Assembly (NCBI RefSeq): GCF_945870625.1
Contig: NZ_CAMBTS010000011.1
Span: forward strand, 1-54,237
Origin: Novosphingobium sp. Chol11
Lineage (GTDB): Bacteria; Pseudomonadota; Alphaproteobacteria; Sphingomonadales; Sphingomonadaceae
Reading direction: 5' to 3'
DNA: 54,237 nt
In this document: in pieces, positions 43,929-51,987 of the stretch
Numbering within the stretch: the stretch's first letter is position 1
Layout: each line of letters begins with the position of its first letter
Position numbers and translations under genes: made by a program
Notes under the pieces: generated by a model
What the model saw: the letters and a program-made list of their open reading frames with translations, nothing else
Database searches by the model: none
Told to the model about the DNA's origin: nothing

Positions 43929-44816
43929 TCACCGCAGCGCGCGCCCTGCGACCGCACCCAGCATCGCCGCCAGCTTCTCGTCGCGCTGCCCCGGCGCGGT
44001 CATGATCGCGCCGTCCAGCGCGTGGTCGATCGGGCTGGCGCTGCGCACTGGCGGCAAACCTTGCGCAAGGTTCGCAATCGCCGCGCGCGCAGCGGCGGCA
44101 TTGGCGCGCATCACTGCCAGCACCTGCTCCACCTCGACATGCTCGCCTGCGCGCCAGCTATCGTAGTCGGTGACCATGCCGATCAGCGCATAGGGCAGTT
44201 CCGCCTCGCGCGCGAGCCGCGCTTCGGGCATCGCGGTCATTCCGATCACATCCGCGCCCCATTGGCGATAGAGCCTGCTTTCCGCGCGGGTTGAAAACTG
44301 CGGACCCTGCATCGCCAGATAGCAACCGCCGCGATGCACGACAGCCCCGGCGCGCTCCGCCGCATCGGCAAGGTGGCCGGAAAGCCGCGGGCAAACCGGG
44401 TCCGCCAGCGAGACATGCGCGACCAGCCCCTCGCCAAAAAAGCTTTGCGGGCGGCCATGCGTGCGATCGATGAATTGATCGACCGCAACAAAGCTGCCCG
44501 GCGCATAGTCCTCGCGCAGCGAGCCGATCGCGGAAACAGCAATCACATCAGTCACGCCGCAGCGCTTGAGCACATCGATATTGGCGCGCGCGTTGATCGC
44601 TTCGGGCGCCAATCGGTGCCCCGCGCCGTGGCGTGCCAGAAAGACATACCGCACAGCGCCGATCCGCCCGATCGTGACCGGCCCGGAAGGCGCGCCAAAT
44701 GGCGATGACACGGCGATCTCCTGCGCGTCCTCCAGCCCATCGAGCGCATAGAGCCCCGAACCGCCGATCACGCCGATCGTCCACCCGTGCTCAGCGCTCC
44801 CAGCCTCAGCGCGCAA
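43929..44816 (-). CDS. mtnP: S-methyl-5'-thioadenosine phosphorylase
   Basis: A 295-residue purine-nucleoside-phosphorylase-family enzyme that cleaves methylthioadenosine for methionine salvage. The phosphate loop is GVIGGSGLY. MQGPQFSTRAESRLYRQWGA and VIGMTAMPEARLAREAELPY are strong family blocks. TDYDSW carries the Asp that contacts N6/N7 of adenine, which favours adenine over inosine substrates. The start is a TTG at 44816 overlapping the TetR gene end by 11 bases; no ATG exists before the conserved core. A GCGGG lies upstream. Confidence 0.9.
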   Translation of the reverse strand: MRAEAGSAEHGWTIGVIGGSGLYALDGLEDAQEIAVSSPFGAPSGPVTIGRIGAVRYVFLARHGAGHRLAPEAINARANIDVLKRCGVTDVIAVSAIGSLREDYAPGSFVAVDQFIDRTHGRPQSFFGEGLVAHVSLADPVCPRLSGHLADAAERAGAVVHRGGCYLAMQGPQFSTRAESRLYRQWGADVIGMTAMPEARLAREAELPYALIGMVTDYDSWRAGEHVEVEQVLAVMRANAAAARAAIANLAQGLPPVRSASPIDHALDGAIMTAPGQRDEKLAAMLGAVAGRALR

Positions 44817-45471
44817 GGATGCCCGCCATGACGAAATCGACGGTGTGTTCGCGGTATCGGTCGCGCAGATTTTCGCTCAGCGTATCCTGGCCAAAGCAAT
44901 GGCGCAGAACCAGCCTTGCCGAGAAAAATCGATCTGCCGCGCCGGTCACGGTGAAGTAAAACAACTGCGGATCGATATTGCGGAACACACCGGTCTTGAT
45001 GCCAGCACTGATCAAACGGTCATAAGCCTTGTTCAGCGGCAGAAGGTACTTCTCCGCGATCCGCCGCGCCTCGCCCTCATCGCTGTCGCGCACCAGCCGC
45101 ATCAGCAGGCGGTTGAGATAGGGATAAGCGTAATAGGTATCGATGCAGCGCGCGATATGGAGGCGCAGCTTGTCCTCGGGCGCCATCCGGTCCTTGGCCA
45201 GCAGCGCATCGACCGACGTGATGATCGCCACCATGTCGCGGTCGAGCAAGGCGCTCAGCATGCCCGCCTTGTTGCCGAAGTAATACTTGACCAGCGCCGA
45301 ATTGAGGCCCGAACGCAGCGAGAGTTCGGATAGCGAGATATCGACCTGATCGCCCTCGCGCATGATCTGCGATGCGGTTTCGAGCAGAAGCTCACGCGCG
45401 CCTACCTGATCCGGTGCCTGCTCCGCCGTGCCTACGCCCTCGCTGATCGGTGGTTGCGCGATCTCGTTCAT
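44806..45471 (-). CDS. TetR-family transcriptional regulator
   Basis: A 221-residue repressor-type protein. The N-terminal helix-turn-helix covers about residues 24-70 (ELLLETASQIMREGDQ, ISLSELSLRSGLNSALVKYY, FGNKAGMLSALLDRDM). The ligand-binding domain follows, with YAYPYLNRLLMRLVRDSDEG and the C-terminal TVDFVMAGILAR. The start is 45471, overlapping the enoyl-CoA hydratase stop (ATGA). TetR regulators linked to beta-oxidation genes usually sense acyl-CoA, and this one probably controls the surrounding module (inference). A candidate site is at 48434-48451. Confidence 0.9.
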   Translation of the reverse strand: MNEIAQPPISEGVGTAEQAPDQVGARELLLETASQIMREGDQVDISLSELSLRSGLNSALVKYYFGNKAGMLSALLDRDMVAIITSVDALLAKDRMAPEDKLRLHIARCIDTYYAYPYLNRLLMRLVRDSDEGEARRIAEKYLLPLNKAYDRLISAGIKTGVFRNIDPQLFYFTVTGAADRFFSARLVLRHCFGQDTLSENLRDRYREHTVDFVMAGILAR

Positions 45472-46340
45472 TCCCAAACCGGTTCATCCCACCACGGGTA
45501 AAACGACGGCATATCCGAAGAAACGCGCCCCGGGTAGCTCGGCGCGCGCTTTTCCAGAAAGCTGGCCACACCTTCTTTCACATCATCTGTGCGCGCCATC
45601 GTATAGATCGCGCGGCTATCGACCCGGTGCGCCTTCATCGGGTGATCGAGCGCGGCATTGCGCCACAGCATCGCACGGGTCATCGACACCGAGATCGCGC
45701 TCGTATTGTCGGCAATCTCGCGCGCCAAGGCATGGGCGGCGGGCAGCAGATCGGCGGGTGCGTAGAGCGAGCGCACCAGCCCGCCGCGCAAGGCTTCCTC
45801 GGCACCGAAAATCCGCCCGGTCATGCACCATTCCAGCGCCAGTGGCATGCCGACAATCCGCGGCAAAAACCAGCTCGACGCAGCTTCCGGCACCAGCCCG
45901 CGCCGCGCAAAGACAAAGCCATAGCGCGCAGTGGTCGAAGCAAGGCGGATATCCATTGGCAATTGCATCGTCGCGCCCACGCCCACCGAAGCACCGTTGA
46001 TCGCCCCGATCAGCGGCTTTTTCGACTGGAACATGCGCAAGGTGATCATGCCGCCGCCATCGCGCACGCGCGTGTCAGACAAATCCTCCACCGCCTCTGC
46101 GCTGGCAAATGGCACCCCGCCGTCATCAGGGGTCAGATCTGCACCGGCGCAAAAGGCCTTTTCGCCAGCGCCCGTGACGATCACCGCGCGCACGCTGTCA
46201 TCGGCGTCGGTGCGATCGAACGCATCAATCATCTCGGCCATCATCGTGTGCGTATAGGCGTTCATCTTGGCGGGGCGATTGAGCGTCAGCACCGCCACGC
46301 CGTCAGCAATATCGAGCAGGATCTTCGAATACTCGGCCAT
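45468..46340 (-). CDS. Enoyl-CoA hydratase/isomerase family protein
   Basis: A 290-residue crotonase-fold protein. AFCAGADLTPDDGG supplies one oxyanion-hole residue, INGASVGVGATMQLPMDIRL the other, and RRGLVPEAASSWFLPRIVG the family Glu position. It probably hydrates or isomerises an enoyl-CoA. It is longer than a standard hydratase, with a C-terminal segment ending SFYPWWDEPVWE. The start at 46340 (MAEYSKIL) has AGGAG about 9 bases upstream; a start 21 bases earlier is less likely. It overlaps the TetR gene. Confidence 0.91.
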   Translation of the reverse strand: MAEYSKILLDIADGVAVLTLNRPAKMNAYTHTMMAEMIDAFDRTDADDSVRAVIVTGAGEKAFCAGADLTPDDGGVPFASAEAVEDLSDTRVRDGGGMITLRMFQSKKPLIGAINGASVGVGATMQLPMDIRLASTTARYGFVFARRGLVPEAASSWFLPRIVGMPLALEWCMTGRIFGAEEALRGGLVRSLYAPADLLPAAHALAREIADNTSAISVSMTRAMLWRNAALDHPMKAHRVDSRAIYTMARTDDVKEGVASFLEKRAPSYPGRVSSDMPSFYPWWDEPVWE

Positions 46341-46365
46341 GCTATGCGCTCCTGATATCATGATT

Positions 46366-46420
46366 GGGGATAGCCCCTATTTATTGCCCCGCCTATCAAA
46401 TGGGGACTGTCCCTATTTCT
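46366..46420. repeat. Two GGGGA...CCCTATTT short repeats forming hairpins
   Basis: The units GGGGATAGCCCCTATTT (46366-46382) and GGGGACTGTCCCTATTTCT (46402-46420) are direct repeats, each a small hairpin followed by a T-containing stretch. They lie between the SDR and the enoyl-CoA hydratase genes. Similar GGGGACTGTCCC sequences are common intergenic repeats in proteobacteria. They may attenuate or stabilise the transcript. Confidence 0.6.
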
Positions 46421-46433
46421 CTAGCGCGGCGAT

Positions 46434-47219
46434 TTACCTCGGCGCCATGCGGATCGCGCCGTCGAGCCGCACATCCTCGCCATTGAAATAGCCGCACTCG
46501 ATCATCGTCAGCGCCAGCTGCGCATATTCCGCCGGAACGCCGAGGCGCTTGGGGAACGGCACCGACGCGGCGAGCGCGTCCTTCACATTCTGCGGCGCGG
46601 CCTGGAGCAGCGGGGTATCGAAGATGCCCGGCAGGATCGTGTTGACGCGGATGCCTTCGCTCATCAGGTCGCGCGCGATGGGGAGCGTCATGCCGACAAC
46701 GCCGCCTTTGGACGCCGAATAGGCCGCCTGCCCGATCTGGCCGTCCTCAGCCGCGACCGACGCTGTGTTCACAATCGCGCCGCGCTCGCCGAACTCGTCG
46801 CAAGGCTCCAGCGTCATCATCCCCGCCGCCGACTTGGCGATGCAGCGGAACGTGCCGACAAGGTTGATCTGGATCAGCCAGTTGAATGCTTCCAGCGGGA
46901 AGTGCTTGATCGAGCCGTCTTCCTTGCTGCGGCTCGCAGTCTTCACCGCGTTGCCGGTGCCGGCGCAGTTCACCAGCACGCGTTCCTGCCCGTGCGCCGC
47001 GCGCGCCTTGGCAAAGCCAGCGTCCACGCTCTCGTCGCTGGTCACGTTGACTTCGCAGAAAATGCCCCCGATCTCAGCCGCGACCGCTTCGCCCTTTTCC
47101 TTCTGCATGTCGAAAATGGCGACCTTCACGCCCTTGGCCGCCAGCGCGCGTGCCGTCGCCGCACCCAGACCAGACGAACCACCCGTGACCACTGCGGCAA
47201 CCGAATTATCAAGCTTCAT
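46434..47219 (-). CDS. 3-hydroxyacyl-CoA dehydrogenase, HSD10-type SDR
   Basis: A 261-residue SDR of the 17-beta-hydroxysteroid dehydrogenase 10 / type II 3-hydroxyacyl-CoA dehydrogenase kind. It has VTGGSSGLG, an NCAGTGNA variant of NNAG, Ser in VNTASVAAEDGQIG, and the catalytic YSASK. PFPKRLGVPAEYAQLALTMI and YFNGEDVRLDGAIRM are typical of this subgroup. It would carry out the third step of beta-oxidation in the module. It lies 22 bases after the thiolase gene. Confidence 0.91.
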   Translation of the reverse strand: MKLDNSVAAVVTGGSSGLGAATARALAAKGVKVAIFDMQKEKGEAVAAEIGGIFCEVNVTSDESVDAGFAKARAAHGQERVLVNCAGTGNAVKTASRSKEDGSIKHFPLEAFNWLIQINLVGTFRCIAKSAAGMMTLEPCDEFGERGAIVNTASVAAEDGQIGQAAYSASKGGVVGMTLPIARDLMSEGIRVNTILPGIFDTPLLQAAPQNVKDALAASVPFPKRLGVPAEYAQLALTMIECGYFNGEDVRLDGAIRMAPR

Positions 47220-47241
47220 GGCATTTCTCTCCTGAAATCAA

Positions 47242-48414
47242 TCACATCATCTCAACGATGGTCACGTTGGCCACGCCGCCGCCTTCGCACATCGTCTGCA
47301 AACCATACTTCAGCCCCCGCGCCTTCAGCGCATGGAGCAGGGTCGCCATCAGCTTGGTGCCCGAAGCGCCCAGCGGATGGCCCAGCGCAATCGCGCCGCC
47401 ATTCACATTGAGCTTCGCCGGGTCCGCGCCGGTGTGCTTCAGCCAGGCCATCGGCACCGAGGCGAAAGCCTCGTTCACTTCAAAGAGATCGATATCGCCG
47501 ATCTTCATGCCCGCCCGCTGCAGCGCGCGGTCGGTGGCGAAGAGCGGTTCTTCCAGCATGATCACCGGATCGCCCGCTGTGACCGTCAGGTTGTGAATGC
47601 GCGCCAGCGGGGTCAGCCCGTGCGCCTTCAAAGCGGCCTCCGAAACGATCAGCGCCGCGCTCGCGCCGTCGCAAATCTGGCTGGAACTGGCGGCGGTGAG
47701 GAAACCATCGGGCGACAGCAGCTTCACGCCCGCGATGGATTCCAGAGTCGCGTCAAAGCGGATGCCCTCATCGGTGATGTGCATCGCCGAGCCGTCCGGC
47801 GTCTCGATGGCAATCGGCACGATTTCGCCATCAAACGCGCCAACCTGAGTCGCCGCAATCGCCTTCTGGTGGCTCGAAAGCGCAAACGCATCGAGCTGAT
47901 CCTTGGTGAAGCCATGCTTCTTCACGATCATTTCCGCGCCCATGAACTGCGAGAACATGATGCCCGGATACTTCTCTTCCAGCAGCGGCGACTTGTAGTT
48001 GCCCAGCCCCTCTTTCATGTGAAAGATCGCGGTGGACCCCATTGGCACGCGGGTCATGCTCTCCACGCCCGCCGCGATCACCATGTCCTGCGTGCCAGAC
48101 ATCACCGCCTGCGCAGCAAACTGGATCGACTGCTGCGATGATCCGCACTGGCGGTCAATCGTCACGGCCGGCACCGAATCCGGCAGCAGCCGCGCCGCAA
48201 GCACCGCATTGCGCCCCACCTGCCCCGCCTGCTGCCCGCCCTGCGAGACGCAGCCCATGATCACATCCTCGATCGCCGAAGGATCAACCCCCGTCCGCGC
48301 GATGATGGCATCAAGCGTGGCAGCCGAAAGATCGACCGGGTGAACCCCCGCCAGCCGCCCATTCCGCCGCCCGCCAGCGGTCCGCACTGCATCAACGATA
48401 TAGGCTACAGCCAT
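47242..48414 (-). CDS. Acetyl-CoA acetyltransferase / 3-ketoacyl-CoA thiolase
   Basis: A 390-residue thiolase. The nucleophile is Cys90 (TIDRQCGSSQQSIQFA). NEAFAS, GGAIALGHPLGASG and the C-terminal CEGGGVANVTI complete the active site. It cleaves a 3-ketoacyl-CoA with CoA and would finish the beta-oxidation round. A promoter with an overlapping palindrome lies just upstream (48434-48478), so it is probably the first gene of a thiolase-dehydrogenase transcript. Confidence 0.93.
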   Translation of the reverse strand: MAVAYIVDAVRTAGGRRNGRLAGVHPVDLSAATLDAIIARTGVDPSAIEDVIMGCVSQGGQQAGQVGRNAVLAARLLPDSVPAVTIDRQCGSSQQSIQFAAQAVMSGTQDMVIAAGVESMTRVPMGSTAIFHMKEGLGNYKSPLLEEKYPGIMFSQFMGAEMIVKKHGFTKDQLDAFALSSHQKAIAATQVGAFDGEIVPIAIETPDGSAMHITDEGIRFDATLESIAGVKLLSPDGFLTAASSSQICDGASAALIVSEAALKAHGLTPLARIHNLTVTAGDPVIMLEEPLFATDRALQRAGMKIGDIDLFEVNEAFASVPMAWLKHTGADPAKLNVNGGAIALGHPLGASGTKLMATLLHALKARGLKYGLQTMCEGGGVANVTIVEMM

Positions 48415-48433
48415 GACACTCGACTCCCGTAAG

Positions 48434-48451
48434 CGTTCGTTTAACTGAACG
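48434..48451. promoter_or_regulatory. 18-bp palindrome, candidate TetR operator
   Basis: CGTTCGTTTAACTGAACG is symmetrical at 14 of 18 positions, with outer arms CGTTC/GAACG. It touches the -10 box of the candidate thiolase promoter and lies 20 bases before the start codon, a position fit for repression. Its size suits a TetR dimer. No second copy was seen elsewhere in the module. Confidence 0.45.
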
Positions 48452-48478
48452 ATTAAGGGGTGCGGGGGGCGGGGTCAA
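48450..48478 (-). promoter_or_regulatory. Candidate sigma-70 promoter of the thiolase gene
   Basis: On the minus strand TTGACC (48478-48473) is followed after 16-17 bases by TTAATC or TAATCG (48456-48450). The spacing is right and the -35 box matches five of six consensus bases. The GC-rich spacer is uniform. A GGGAG ribosome-binding sequence lies before the start at 48414. Confidence 0.45.
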
Positions 48479-48514
48479 GGGATGCCAGCGCGCCGCTGCC
48501 ATTCCCCCCTCCCC

Positions 48515-48717
48515 GTCAGCCGGGACTTGATCCAGGACTTCGCGAGCAGCCAGCACACCGCCGCCACCCCCCTCCTCGTCACCCCGGGCTTGACCCGGGG
48601 TCCCGCTAGCAGCCAGCCCAGCGCTCGCAATCACCCGCCACAAACGAATCCAAATTCTTTCAAATTGAGGCGCTTGCGCGAGCTCCAAGCGGGACCCCGG
48701 ATCAAGTCCGGGGTGAC
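48515..48717. repeat. REP-like repeats: two direct copies and one inverted copy
   Basis: A unit beginning GTCACCCCGGGCTTGACCCG occupies 48578-48607. Its inverted counterpart, ending GGATCAAGTCCGGGGTGAC, is at 48688-48717. The two can pair into a stem of about 30 bases with few mismatches. A degenerate direct copy is at 48515-48550, and both direct copies are followed by AGCAGCCAGC. Each unit is itself a stem-loop. Such elements are dispersed repeats of alphaproteobacterial genomes; here they may shield or end the upstream acyl-CoA dehydrogenase transcript. Confidence 0.75.
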
Positions 48718-48840
48718 GGAAAATGGGCAGCAATCAGCCAAATGCGATCCACCGCCCCAGCCACCTCTTTCCCCTCACCCGTTCGGGGGAGGGCTGGGTG
48801 GGGGTGCGTGGCGCTTGTCAGAGAGGCCGCAGAGGGTTGT

Positions 48841-49797
48841 TCACCCCACCAACCGGTCCGTCCGCGCCGCCATCTCGCGCCACAGGCCATGCCCGCCCAG
48901 TCCAGCCACGCGCCGCCCCAGCCGTTCGGCCCAGAACGCGTCGCCGCCGAATTCGCTGCGCCAGCCCATGAGGCGGCGGGTCAGGTGGTTGAGGGCGTAT
49001 TCGATGGTGAAGCCGATGGCGCCGTGCATGCGGTGCGCGATGGGTACCGCGCGGTCCACGGCTAGCCCCATGCGCAGTTTGGCCGCCGCGATCTCGAACG
49101 AGGCGTCTCCATAGTCGAGCGCCGCTGCGCAGGCTGCGGCTGAGGCATCGACTGCCGCTGCTTCCTCGGAAAACTCGGCCATCGCCTGCTGCACCGCCTG
49201 AAACTTCGCCAGCGCCCGGCCAAACTGCACGCGCGTGTTCACGTGATCAATGGCCAGCGTAAATGCCGCCTCCAGCGCACCGCTCGCCTGCGCCACGCGG
49301 GCAAACGCGCCCAGCGCCAGCAGATCGACGTCGCATGCCGCCGTTGCCGCCGCTGCGGCAGTGAAGCTGACGGCATCCCAAGGCTCACCCGCAGGCGAAA
49401 GCCCTTCGTCAAAGGTGCAGGCATCCGCATGGTAGAGCGAGAGCGTGCCACTCTCCACATGCACCACCGCTGCAGCATGGCGGCCATAAGGCACCAGCTG
49501 CCCCGGCGCGGCGATGGAAATCAGCCCCTCCGGAGCCGCAATCCCCGCCCCGGCCAGCAGCCAATGCGCAATCACAGGCTCGGCCAGCGGCGCGGCCAAG
49601 GCATTGAGCCCCGCCAGCCGCAGCACGGCCAGCACATCGCCCCAGTCCCCGCCAAAGCCGCCCGCATCCTCGGGCACCAGCAGCGTGGAAAACCCCGCCT
49701 CGGCCACTTGCGGCCAGGCTTCGGCAAAGGGCTTGCTGGAAAGATCGGCGAACAGGCCAGCGGCCATGTCGGTGAGCAGTGTACGATTATCGCTCAT
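48841..49797 (-). CDS. Acyl-CoA dehydrogenase, short (beta-type) subunit
   Basis: A 318-residue acyl-CoA dehydrogenase-fold protein, about 60 residues shorter than a normal subunit. The N-terminal helical part includes FSTLLVPEDAGGFGGDWGD. The C-terminal helical domain has HVNTRVQFGRALAKFQAVQQ and IAHRMHGAIGFTIEYALNH. The middle beta domain is reduced and lacks the usual FAD-binding YCLTEP-like block. This matches the partner subunits of heteromeric acyl-CoA dehydrogenases known from actinobacterial steroid side-chain oxidation. It overlaps the larger subunit gene by one base (TGATG). Confidence 0.87.
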   Translation of the reverse strand: MSDNRTLLTDMAAGLFADLSSKPFAEAWPQVAEAGFSTLLVPEDAGGFGGDWGDVLAVLRLAGLNALAAPLAEPVIAHWLLAGAGIAAPEGLISIAAPGQLVPYGRHAAAVVHVESGTLSLYHADACTFDEGLSPAGEPWDAVSFTAAAAATAACDVDLLALGAFARVAQASGALEAAFTLAIDHVNTRVQFGRALAKFQAVQQAMAEFSEEAAAVDASAAACAAALDYGDASFEIAAAKLRMGLAVDRAVPIAHRMHGAIGFTIEYALNHLTRRLMGWRSEFGGDAFWAERLGRRVAGLGGHGLWREMAARTDRLVG

Positions 49798-50936
49798 CAG
49801 CGCAGCCCCAGTCCTTTAGCGATGATCCCGCGCAGCACTTCGGGTGTGCCGCCGCGCAGCGAGAAGCTTGGGCTGGCGACCAGAATCCACGTCAGCAGCC
49901 GCGAAAGGTCGCTCTTGCCCGAAAGATCGGCATCGACTGCCGCCTGCACCATGCGCGGCAGCGCTTGTTCATAGGCGTTGCCCAAGTCCTTGACGATCGC
50001 CGCCTCGACCACTGGGTCTTCGCCCGCCGCCAGCTTGGCAATGGTCGACATCGACATTTGCCGCAGCGTCCACATTTCGGCCGTCAGCCGCCCGATCAGC
50101 TGCGCGGTCGGCGCGTCAGGCTCCGGCCCCACGGCATCGATCAGCGCGACGAGCAGCATGTGGCTGGAAAGATAGCGTTCCGGCCCCGAACGTTCGAGCG
50201 CGAGTTCGGCGACGACCTGCTTCCAGCCATTGCCTTCCTCGCCCACCAGCGCATCGTGCGGCAGCAGCACATCTTCGAACCAGATCTCGTTGAAATGGTG
50301 CGAGCCGGTCATGTCGATGATCGGGCGGATCGTGATCCCCGGCGTGTCGAGGTCGATCATCATTTGCGAAAGGCCCGCCTGCCGCTCGCTGCCCTCTTCG
50401 GTGCGCAACAGGGTCAGCGCAGCGTGGCTCTTGTGCGCGCCGCTGGTCCATACCTTCTGGCCGTTGATCCGCCAGCCCTCGTTGGTCTTCTTGGCAGAGG
50501 TGCGCACGCTGGCAAGGTCGCTGCCCGAGCCGGGTTCGGAAAGGCCGATGCAGGCATAGACTTCGCCGCGCGCCATGCCGGGCAGATACTTCTCGCGCTG
50601 GCTTTCCGTGCCATAGCGCAGCAGCAGCGGCCCTGTCTGGCGGTCGGCAATCCAGTGCAGACCCGCCGGTGCGCCAATCGCGAGCAGCTCTTCCAGCACG
50701 ACATAGCGTTCGAGCAAAGTGCGCTCGTGCCCGCCATATTGTTTGGGCCAGGTCATGCCGAGCAGCCCGGCGCGGCCCATGGCTTTGGAGAATTCCTCGT
50801 CGAAGCTGAACCAGCAATTGGCGCGCAGCTCGACCGGCCAATTGGCCTCGTGGCTAGCGACCAGATCGCGGACCTGCTGGCGAAGAGCGGGAATATCGCC
50901 CTCAGGGCGAAACGGATGGAGCGGGAATATTTGCAT
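49797..50936 (-). CDS. Acyl-CoA dehydrogenase, large (alpha-type) subunit
   Basis: A 379-residue acyl-CoA dehydrogenase. The FAD/substrate blocks YACIGLSEPGSGSDLASVRT and INGQKVWTSGAHKSHAALTL are standard. The C-terminal PSFSLRGGTPEVLRGIIAKG is the form seen in the heteromeric FadE class. It presumably forms an alpha2-beta2 enzyme with the next gene product and performs the first beta-oxidation step. The start is ATG 50936, or GTG 50939, with AGGGA upstream. It is divergent from an enoyl-CoA hydratase gene across a 92-bp gap. Confidence 0.91.
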   Translation of the reverse strand: MQIFPLHPFRPEGDIPALRQQVRDLVASHEANWPVELRANCWFSFDEEFSKAMGRAGLLGMTWPKQYGGHERTLLERYVVLEELLAIGAPAGLHWIADRQTGPLLLRYGTESQREKYLPGMARGEVYACIGLSEPGSGSDLASVRTSAKKTNEGWRINGQKVWTSGAHKSHAALTLLRTEEGSERQAGLSQMMIDLDTPGITIRPIIDMTGSHHFNEIWFEDVLLPHDALVGEEGNGWKQVVAELALERSGPERYLSSHMLLVALIDAVGPEPDAPTAQLIGRLTAEMWTLRQMSMSTIAKLAAGEDPVVEAAIVKDLGNAYEQALPRMVQAAVDADLSGKSDLSRLLTWILVASPSFSLRGGTPEVLRGIIAKGLGLR

Positions 50937-51028
50937 CACCGCTGTCCCTATGGCAGCGGCGAAGGCATCGCAATCTCAAGATGAATAGTGCACCAGCCCA
51001 GAGGGGCAAAAAAGGGAGACCCGTTGTC

Positions 51029-51832
51029 ATGACCCCATTCCTCAGCGTCGAGCGCCGTGGGCGCATCGCCGTGCTCACCATGGACCGCGCCGAATCGATG
51101 AATGCCATCGGCACCATCGAAGACTGCGACAACATCGTCGAAACCTTCTTCGCGCTGGGCAACGACCGTTCGGTCAGCGCCATCGTGCTGACGGGCGCGG
51201 GCCGCGCCTTCTGCACCGGCGGCAATATCAAGGGCATCCGCAACCGCCAGGGCATCGGCCCGCTCGATCAGCCCGATTCGACCGCGACCAACTATCGCCG
51301 CGGCGTCCAGCGCGCGACCCGCGCGATGCTCGATTGCGACGTGCCGATGATCGCTGCGATCAATGGCCATGCCATCGGCCTCGGCCTCGATCTGGCCTGC
51401 GTATGCGACATGCGCGTGGCGGCTGACACGGCGAAGATGGCCGCCAGCTTCATCAAGGTCGGCATCATCCCCGGCGATGGCGGCGCGTGGACGCTGCAGA
51501 AGCTGATCGGCTATCCATTGGCCGCCGAGCTGTTCCTTACGGGCCGCACGTTCGATGCCGCCTATGCCAAGTCCATCGGCCTGGTTGGCGATGTCGTCCC
51601 GGCTGCTGAACTGATGGACAAGGCGCTGGCGCTGGCCGAGGAAATCGCCGCCAACAGCCCGCGCGCGCTGCGCCTTACCAAGCGCCTGCTGCGCGAGGCC
51701 CAGCATGGCCGCGCGGGCGATGTGCTCGAACTTTCCGCTGCGTTCCAAGCGATCATCCACGAAACCGCCGACCACAAGGAAGCCGTCAACGCGCTGCTGG
51801 AGAAGCGTGCGCCAATGTTCACGGGGGACTGA
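51029..51832 (+). CDS. Enoyl-CoA hydratase/isomerase family protein
   Basis: A 267-residue crotonase-fold protein. AFCTGGNIKGI and INGHAIGLGLDLACVCDMRV form the oxyanion hole, and FIKVGIIPGDGGAWTLQKLI the catalytic loop. In that loop Asp stands where the second Glu of hydratases may be, so isomerase or other crotonase activity is possible. The start at 51029 (MTPFLSVERRG) has AAGGGAG 11 bases upstream; ATG 50981 lacks such a site. It is divergent from the acyl-CoA dehydrogenase pair and may share its control region. Confidence 0.9.
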   Translation: MTPFLSVERRGRIAVLTMDRAESMNAIGTIEDCDNIVETFFALGNDRSVSAIVLTGAGRAFCTGGNIKGIRNRQGIGPLDQPDSTATNYRRGVQRATRAMLDCDVPMIAAINGHAIGLGLDLACVCDMRVAADTAKMAASFIKVGIIPGDGGAWTLQKLIGYPLAAELFLTGRTFDAAYAKSIGLVGDVVPAAELMDKALALAEEIAANSPRALRLTKRLLREAQHGRAGDVLELSAAFQAIIHETADHKEAVNALLEKRAPMFTGD

Positions 51833-51862
51833 GGCGTCAGGATTGACAAACACCCCTGCCCC

Positions 51863-51965
51863 ACACCCACCACCCTGCTCATGCTGAGCTTGTCGAAGCA
51901 TGCCAGCGTGGCGGTTGCGCCGCACACCCTTCGACACGCTCAGGGTGAGCGGGTGTTGGGATGCG
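51863..51965. repeat. Imperfect inverted repeat of the CTTCGACA(A/C)GCTCAGG type
   Basis: The left arm around 51875-51901 (GCTGAGCTTGTCGAAGCAT) and the right arm around 51926-51953 (ACCCTTCGACACGCTCAGGG) are inverted copies of a widespread intergenic palindrome. Flanking ACACCCA and GGGTGTT extend the pairing. It lies between the enoyl-CoA hydratase stop and thiL and may act as a transcript end. Confidence 0.7.
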
Positions 51966-51987
51966 GGGAGCCGGATCGCCGCCTCGG

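Larger units (their letters stand above)
48415..48840. other. Intergenic region between thiolase and acyl-CoA dehydrogenase genes
   Basis: No gene is present in these 426 bases. The first 65 hold the thiolase promoter and palindrome. The rest is filled with REP-like palindromic sequence (listed separately) and a further inverted element CCCCTCACCCGTTCGGGGGA (48774-48793), which resembles common sphingomonad intergenic repeats. Confidence 0.6.

Noticed and set aside
48515-48717. CRISPR array
   Set aside because: Only three diverged palindromic units, of differing spacing and one inverted; no regular spacers or cas genes.
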